Shown here piece after piece: positions 59,241 to 64,000 of a DNA stretch of 64,000 bases. The DNA is from Moraxellaceae bacterium. Its GTDB lineage: Bacteria > Pseudomonadota > Gammaproteobacteria > Pseudomonadales > Moraxellaceae. A program made the position numbers and the translations under genes. Each line of letters opens with the position of its first letter. Position 1 is the first letter of the stretch. The stretch covers positions 1-64,000 of the forward strand of contig JAQZBP010000005.1 in NCBI GenBank assembly GCA_029237815.1. The letters run 5' to 3'. Under the pieces are notes generated by a model. It saw nothing but the letters and a program-made list of their open reading frames with translations, was not told the origin of the DNA and made no database searches.

Positions 59241-60371
59241 ATGCCGCGCCTCCTGATCGTTTCCACCGTCCCGGCGACACTGCGCGCCTTCCTGCTGCCC
59301 TTCGCCCGTCACTACCGCGCGCTGGGCTGGCAGGTGGACGCAGCCGCGCGCGACATCGACTCGCTCCCCGAGCTGAAGCAGGAGTTCGATGCCTGCCACG
59401 CGTTGCCGCTCTCGCGGAATCCGCGCGACATCGGCACGCTGCTGCGCGCGCCTGCCGCCATTCGTGCGCTGGTGGCGCGCGGCAACTACGACATCGTGCA
59501 CGTACATACGCCGGTGGCAGCTTTCCTCGTGCGCTTTGCCCTGCGCACGCTGAGCCCGCGGCCGCGCGTGGTCTATACGGCGCACGGCTTTCATTTCCAC
59601 CGCAACGGCCGGCCGTTGGCCAATAGCGTGTTCCGCTTCGCCGAACGCCTGGCGGCGCCGTGGTGCGATGCACTGGTGACGATCAATCGCGAGGACTTTG
59701 ACGGCGCACGCAGCGCCGGCTTCGATACCCGTGTGGAGTACATGCCGGGCATCGGTGTGGATACGAAGCGCTGGACTCCTACGGCCGTCACTGCCGATGC
59801 CATCGCCGCGGTGCGCCGCGAGCTCGGCCTGGACGAGCGCGACGTGCTCTTCCTGATGGTGGCCGAGTTCAATCCCGGCAAGCGGCATCGCGACGTGCTG
59901 GCGGCCATGCAGCTGCTCGGTCATGGCGACATCCATGTCGCCTTTGCCGGCGACGGCCCGCTGCGACAGCCCCTGCAGGAGCAGGCAGCGGCGCTCGGCC
60001 TTGCGGATCGTCTGCATTTCCTCGGCTTTCGCCGGGACATTCCGGTGCTGGCGCGGGCGTCGCGCGCCGTTCTGCTACCCTCGGAGCGCGAGGGCCTGCC
60101 GCGCTCGCTGCTGGAAGCGCTCAGCCTTGGCGTGCCCATCATCGGCGCCGATACCCGCGGCATCAGCGAACTCACCGAGGGCTGCGGACGCAAGCATGCC
60201 GTGGGCGACGCCGCCGGGCTTGCCGCCGCCATGCAGGAGCTCGCGCAGGATGAACGCGAGGCGGAGGCGCTCGGGGAACGGGGCCGCGCCCGCATGGTGG
60301 CTGACTATGATGAGCAGGTCGTGATCGGCCTCCACGACAAGCTGTATTCGGACCTGCTCGGGAAACGGTGA
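59241..60371 (+). CDS. GT4-family glycosyltransferase 2 (PglA-like)
   Basis: Protein of 376 residues: RLLIVSTVPATLRAFLLPFA, DIVHVHTPVAAFLVRFALR, VVYTAHGFHFHRNGRPL, VMPGIGVDT-like junction, and C-terminal LPSEREGLPRSLLEALSLGV with the E-x7-E motif. It resembles the transferases that add the second sugar (for example PglA) next to a PglC-type enzyme, and it directly precedes the phosphoglycosyl transferase, overlapping it by one base. Confidence 0.88.
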   Translation: MPRLLIVSTVPATLRAFLLPFARHYRALGWQVDAAARDIDSLPELKQEFDACHALPLSRNPRDIGTLLRAPAAIRALVARGNYDIVHVHTPVAAFLVRFALRTLSPRPRVVYTAHGFHFHRNGRPLANSVFRFAERLAAPWCDALVTINREDFDGARSAGFDTRVEYMPGIGVDTKRWTPTAVTADAIAAVRRELGLDERDVLFLMVAEFNPGKRHRDVLAAMQLLGHGDIHVAFAGDGPLRQPLQEQAAALGLADRLHFLGFRRDIPVLARASRAVLLPSEREGLPRSLLEALSLGVPIIGADTRGISELTEGCGRKHAVGDAAGLAAAMQELAQDEREAEALGERGRARMVADYDEQVVIGLHDKLYSDLLGKR

Positions 60372-60997
60372 TGCTGAAACGACTTCTGGATATTTCGGGT
60401 GCGCTGGTCGGCCTGATCGTGCTCGGGCCGGTGGTGCTAGGCGTGGCGTATCTCGTACGCAAGCGCCTCGGCAGTCCCGTGCTCTTCGTGCAGGTGCGCC
60501 CCGGCCTGCATGGCAAGCCCTTCCGCATGTACAAGTTCCGCACCATGACCGATGCGCGCGACGCCGACGGCCAGCTGCTGCCCGATGCCGAGCGCCTGCC
60601 GCCCTTCGGCCGCTGGTTGCGCGCCAGCAGCCTCGATGAGCTGCCCGAGTTGATCAATGTGCTCAAGGGCGAGATGAGCCTGGTGGGTCCGCGGCCACTG
60701 CTGATGGATTACCTGCCGCTGTACACGCCCGAGCAGGCGCGCCGGCACGATGCGAAGCCGGGCATTACCGGCTGGGCCCAGATCAACGGCCGCAACGCCA
60801 TCTCCTGGGATGAAAAGTTCAAGCTCGACGTGTGGTACGTCGATCACCAGGGCGTGTGGCTCGATATCAAGATCATCGCGCTGACAGTGTGGCGCGTGCT
60901 GCGCCGCGAAGGCATCAGCGCCGCCGGCGAAGCCACCATGTCGCGCTTCGAGGGCACAGGCAAACCGGATGCGCAGGACGCAGGAAGGCAGTCATGA
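60371..60997 (+). CDS. PglC-type phosphoglycosyl transferase
   Basis: Monotopic sugar transferase of 208 residues that moves a phospho-sugar to undecaprenyl phosphate and so starts the glycan. One N-terminal reentrant membrane segment (MLKRLLDISGALVGLIVLGP), then the conserved KFRTMTDARDADGQLLPDAE, SSLDELPELINVLKGEMSLV, GPRPLLMDYLPLYTPEQARR and HDAKPGITGWAQINGRNAIS. It closely resembles PglC, which uses UDP-di-N-acetylbacillosamine, matching its neighbours. ATG at 60371 is chosen; GTG at 60368 would add one residue. Confidence 0.93.
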   Translation: MLKRLLDISGALVGLIVLGPVVLGVAYLVRKRLGSPVLFVQVRPGLHGKPFRMYKFRTMTDARDADGQLLPDAERLPPFGRWLRASSLDELPELINVLKGEMSLVGPRPLLMDYLPLYTPEQARRHDAKPGITGWAQINGRNAISWDEKFKLDVWYVDHQGVWLDIKIIALTVWRVLRREGISAAGEATMSRFEGTGKPDAQDAGRQS

Positions 60998-61647
60998 AGC
61001 AGATCCTCATCTACGGCGCCGGCGGTTTCGCGCGCGAAGTTGCCTGGCTCGTCGAGCAGTGCACGGCAGCAGGGCAGGCGGTGCAGCCGGTCGGCTTCAT
61101 CGACGACAACCCCGACAGTCACGGCAAGGAACTCAACGGCATCAAGGTCTATTCGCTGGACCAGGCCGCGGCACAGTTTCCGCAGGCCGAGGTCGTGCTG
61201 GGACTCGGGGCGCCGGCGCTGCGCGAAAAGCTCGCGACGCGTGTGCAGGAAAAAGGGCTGGGCTTTGCCACACTGGTGCATCCGCGCGTAGAAAAGTCGC
61301 GCTTCATCGAGATGGGCGAGGGCACGGTGATCTGCGCCGGCAGCATCCTCACCACCAACATCCGCCTGGGCCGCCAGGTGCAGATCAATCTCGACTGCAC
61401 CGTGGGCCATGATGTCGTGATGGAGGATTTCGTCACGCTGGCGCCCGGTGTGCATGTGTCGGGCTGCGTGATCCTGGAGAAGGGCGCCTATGTCGGCACC
61501 GGCGCCAGCATCATCAACGGCCGGCTCGATTGTCCGCTCGTCATCGGGGCCAATGCCGTGATCGGCGCCGCCGCCTGTGTGACCCGCGACATTCCGCCCG
61601 ATGTCACCGCTGTCGGCATTCCCGCCAAACCCCTTGTGAAGAAATGA
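60994..61647 (+). CDS. PglD-like UDP-4-amino-sugar N-acetyltransferase
   Basis: Protein of 217 residues with an N-terminal Rossmann-like part (QILIYGAGGFAREVAWLVEQ, VGFIDDNPDSHGKELNG) and a C-terminal hexapeptide beta-helix (ICAGSILTTNIRLGRQVQIN, CTVGHDVVMEDFVTLAPGVH with the catalytic-base His). This layout is that of PglD/NeuD sialic-acid-O-acetyltransferase-like enzymes, which acetylate the 4-amino group of UDP-4-amino-4,6-dideoxy-GlcNAc. It overlaps the PglC-type gene by 4 bases. Confidence 0.9.
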   Translation: MKQILIYGAGGFAREVAWLVEQCTAAGQAVQPVGFIDDNPDSHGKELNGIKVYSLDQAAAQFPQAEVVLGLGAPALREKLATRVQEKGLGFATLVHPRVEKSRFIEMGEGTVICAGSILTTNIRLGRQVQINLDCTVGHDVVMEDFVTLAPGVHVSGCVILEKGAYVGTGASIINGRLDCPLVIGANAVIGAAACVTRDIPPDVTAVGIPAKPLVKK

Positions 61648-61657
61648 GCACCGCGCG

Positions 61658-62830
61658 ATGAGCTATTCCAACGCCCCCTGGCCCCTCTACGAATCGGATG
61701 AACTGGCCGCGGTCGAATCCGTGCTGCGCTCCGGCAAGGTCAACTACTGGACCGGCACAGTCTCCCGCGATTTCGAAAAGGACTATGCCGCCTACGTTGG
61801 CGTGAAGCATGCCATCGCCGTCGGTAACGGCACGCTGGCACTGGACCTTGCCTGGATCGCGCTCGGCGTGGGCTCGGGGGATGAGGTCGTCGTCACCTCG
61901 CGCACCTTCCTCGCCAGTGTCAGCTCCGTCGTGCTCGCCGGCGCGACGCCGGTGTTTGCCGACATCTGCCCCGACTCGCAGAACATCACCGCCGACACCA
62001 TCCGCGCCGTGCTGACGCCTCGCACGAAAGCCATCCTCTGCGTGCATCTTGCCGGCTGGCCCTGCGACATGGACAGCATCCTGGCGCTCGCGCGGGAGCG
62101 CGGCCTGAAGGTGGTGGAGGACTGCGCACAGGCGCATGGCGCGCGCTATCGGGGCAAGCCCGTCGGCAGCCTCGGCGATATCGCCGCCTTTTCCTTCTGC
62201 CAGGACAAGATCATGAGCACGGGCGGTGAGGGCGGTCTCGTCACCTGCAACGACGAGGCGATCTGGTCGCGCATGTGGTCCTTCAAGGATCACGGCAAGA
62301 GCTTCGATGCCGTCTACAACCGGCCACATCCGCCGGGCTTCCGCTGGCTGCACGAATCCTTCGGTACCAACTGGCGCATCACCGAGATGCAGTCGGCCAT
62401 CGGCCAGTGCCAGTTGCGCAAGCTCGATCACTGGGTGGCCCGCCGGCGCGACAACATGCACGCGCTGTTCGAGGCGATTGGCGATCTGCCGGCGCTGCGC
62501 ATCCCGCAGGCCCCAAGCGATATCTACCATGCCGCTTACCGTGCCTATGCCTTCGTGCGGCCGGAGGCGCTGAAGGCCGACTGGAGCCGCGACCGCATCA
62601 TGCAGGAGGTGGCCGCATCCGGCGTTCCCTGCATGAGTGGCAGCTGCTCCGAGGTCTATCTCGAGAAGGCCTTTGACGGCACCGGCCTGCGCCCGGAAAA
62701 GCCGTTGCCGGTGGCGCACGAGCTCGGCCAGACCAGTCTCGCCTTCCTCGTGCATCACACGCTTTCCCCCGATGACCTTCGCCACGTCGGTAGCGTCGTG
62801 CGCGAGGTGGTGGCCCGCGCGACCCGCTGA
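61658..62830 (+). CDS. UDP-4-keto-6-deoxy-sugar aminotransferase (DegT family, PglE-like role)
   Basis: PLP-dependent transaminase of 390 residues: WPLYESDELAAVESVLRSGK, YAAYVGVKHAIAVGNGTLAL, EDCAQAHGARYRGKPVGSLG, PLP-Lys motif FCQDKIMSTGGEGGLV, FGTNWRITEMQSAIGQCQL. The neighbouring acetyltransferase, phosphoglycosyl transferase and distant 4,6-dehydratase together indicate a role at C4 in UDP-diNAc-bacillosamine synthesis. It differs clearly from the WbpE-type aminotransferase at 45244. It is the last glycan gene, 9 bases before glnE. Confidence 0.9.
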   Translation: MSYSNAPWPLYESDELAAVESVLRSGKVNYWTGTVSRDFEKDYAAYVGVKHAIAVGNGTLALDLAWIALGVGSGDEVVVTSRTFLASVSSVVLAGATPVFADICPDSQNITADTIRAVLTPRTKAILCVHLAGWPCDMDSILALARERGLKVVEDCAQAHGARYRGKPVGSLGDIAAFSFCQDKIMSTGGEGGLVTCNDEAIWSRMWSFKDHGKSFDAVYNRPHPPGFRWLHESFGTNWRITEMQSAIGQCQLRKLDHWVARRRDNMHALFEAIGDLPALRIPQAPSDIYHAAYRAYAFVRPEALKADWSRDRIMQEVAASGVPCMSGSCSEVYLEKAFDGTGLRPEKPLPVAHELGQTSLAFLVHHTLSPDDLRHVGSVVREVVARATR

Positions 62831-62839
62831 GGAACTGAC

Positions 62840-64000
62840 ATGCCCGATACCGGCCTGCTCGACCTGGAACTCCCCGAGGTGAAGGCCGCGCTGGCGCGGC
62901 TGGAAACGCTGCCCGTGCCGGTATCGGCAGACGCCTCGCCAGGCCTCGCCCGTCTCTTCTTTCTCAGCGACTACGCCCTGGAGCAGTGCCGCAAGCATCC
63001 GGAGTGGCTGCAGCAGGTGACGGCGTGGAAAGGCCCTGCACCCGATTACGCCGCCGAGCTGCAGGCGCTGCAGGTCGCGGCCGAGACGGAAGAGGCGCTG
63101 ATGAAGGCGCTGCGACTGCGCCGCCAGCAGGCCATGCTGCGCTGGATCTATCGCGACGTGAACCAGCTCTGCGCTGTCATGGAGATCACGCGCGAGCTCT
63201 CCGATTTTGCCGACGCCGCCATCAGTGCCGCTCTCGCATGGGCGGAGTCCCGCCTCGTGGCGACGCACGGCACGCCCGTCGGCGAGGACAGCGGCAAGCC
63301 GCAAAAGCTCTGCGTCATCGGCATGGGCAAATTGGGCGCGCAGGAGCTGAACCTTTCCTCCGACATCGACCTCATCTTTGCGTATCCGGAGCACGGCGAG
63401 ACCGCGGGCCCGACGGTCATCGCCAACCAGGAATTCTTCGTCCGCCTCGGGCAACGCGTCATCCGCATCCTCGACACCGTCACCGAGGACGGCTTCGTGT
63501 TCCGCGTCGACATGCGCCTGCGTCCCTGGGGCGACGGCTCCGCGCTCGCCAGTTCCTTCGCCGGCATGGAAACCTACTACGAACAGCACGGCCGCGAGTG
63601 GGAGCGCTATGCGCTCATCAAGGCCCGCCTTTGCGCCGGCGACCCGGTCGAAGGGCGTTACCTCATGGACTCGCTGCGGCCCTTCGTGTTCCGCCGCTAC
63701 ATCGATTTCGGCGCCTTCGAATCGTTGCGCGAGATGAAGGCCATGATCGAGCGCGAGGTGCGGCGCAAGGGCATGGACAGCAACATCAAGCTCGGTCGTG
63801 GCGGCATCCGCGAGGTCGAGTTCATCGCGCAGGCTTTCCAGCTCATCCGGGGCGGCGTCGACAAGCGACTGCAATGCCGCGAGCTGCTCGGCGTGCTGGC
63901 GCTGCTGGGCGACACCGGCCTGCTGCCGGCGCAGGCGACTGAGGAGCTGCGCCAGGCCTATTTCTTCCTGCGCGTGGTCGAGCACCGCGTGCAGGCCATG
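62840..64000 (+). CDS. glnE: Glutamine synthetase adenylyltransferase/adenylyl-removing enzyme, C-terminal part outside window
   Basis: The first 387 residues of GlnE (usually about 950) are visible; the frame runs off the right edge. The N-terminal adenylyl-removing nucleotidyltransferase domain is seen: IGMGKLGAQELNLSSDIDLI around residue 160-180, FRVDMRLRPWGDGSALASSF, EWERYALIKARLCAGD, KLGRGGIREVEFIAQAFQLI. It removes or adds AMP on Tyr398 of GlnA in response to PII. It lies 9 bases after the last glycan gene with no visible promoter, so it may be transcribed with that operon. Confidence 0.97.
   Translation, partial: MPDTGLLDLELPEVKAALARLETLPVPVSADASPGLARLFFLSDYALEQCRKHPEWLQQVTAWKGPAPDYAAELQALQVAAETEEALMKALRLRRQQAMLRWIYRDVNQLCAVMEITRELSDFADAAISAALAWAESRLVATHGTPVGEDSGKPQKLCVIGMGKLGAQELNLSSDIDLIFAYPEHGETAGPTVIANQEFFVRLGQRVIRILDTVTEDGFVFRVDMRLRPWGDGSALASSFAGMETYYEQHGREWERYALIKARLCAGDPVEGRYLMDSLRPFVFRRYIDFGAFESLREMKAMIEREVRRKGMDSNIKLGRGGIREVEFIAQAFQLIRGGVDKRLQCRELLGVLALLGDTGLLPAQATEELRQAYFFLRVVEHRVQAM

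Noticed and set aside
61604..63985. A 793-codon minus-strand open frame opposite the aminotransferase and glnE.
   Set aside because: It is antisense to two firmly identified genes; composition and lack of motifs indicate a shadow frame.

Overview
The window is GC-rich, densely coded chromosomal DNA of a non-enteric gammaproteobacterium. The evidence is gene order: a macromolecular-synthesis block (rpsU, yqeY, dnaG, rpoD), lptD-surA beside divergent amgK-murU (the Pseudomonas-type peptidoglycan recycling route), trpE and trpGDC followed by a Vfr/Clp-type crp, an OsmC-family gene, coq7 and a HIT gene, and glnA and glnE flanking a surface-glycan locus. I would guess a Nevskiales, Xanthomonadales or Chromatiales-like lineage, but I cannot fix the genus. 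I saw no insertion sequence, phage, CRISPR array, rRNA or tRNA.

Layout. 1-4221 (minus): rpoD (cut by the left edge), dnaG, yqeY, rpsU, with a terminator after rpsU. 4394-7467: tsaD, plsY (minus), folB-folK-thioesterase. 7600-9571 (minus): pteridine reductase and cca. 9801-11081: an EamA transporter and acyP. 11116-15985 (minus): yeaG-yeaH-spoVR stress kinase operon. 16170-24793 (minus): apaH, apaG, rsmA, pdxA, surA, lptD, interrupted by an opposite-strand cardiolipin-synthase-like lipoprotein. 24872-28275: amgK, murU, rpe, gph. 28470-32497: a candidate Trp leader peptide, then trpE, trpG, trpD, trpC. 32595-37661: a c-di-GMP phosphodiesterase, crp, OsmC protein, lipoprotein, coq7, HIT protein. 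37857-39184: a PP-loop sulfurtransferase-like protein coupled to a TusA-like protein. 39163-41480: glnA with a well-formed sigma-54/NtrC control region, and a DUF4124 protein.

41674-62830 is the most distinctive part: 18 same-strand genes with gaps of 30 bases or less and many 1- or 4-base stop/start overlaps, running directly into glnE (cut by the right edge). It holds a UDP-GlcNAc 4,6-dehydratase, a sugar aminotransferase, an acetyltransferase and a phosphoglycosyl transferase (a di-N-acetylbacillosamine-type initiating sugar), WbpB/WbpD/WbpE (a diacetamido-uronic acid), an AsnB-type amidotransferase, three different sulfotransferases, a FemAB/GNAT protein, a polysaccharide-deacetylase-like protein, two GT4 glycosyltransferases, two flippases (Wzx-like and MurJ-like) and a Wzy/WaaL-like membrane protein. 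My inference is a sulfated and possibly amidated lipid-linked surface glycan. The genes for UDP-GlcNAc 6-dehydrogenation, 2-epimerisation and PAPS synthesis would have to lie elsewhere.

Gaps over 100 bases are covered as promoters, terminators or repeats where a signal is visible. The trpE leader (28276-28566) is the longest non-genic stretch. All family assignments come from reading motifs and gene order; no database search was run.
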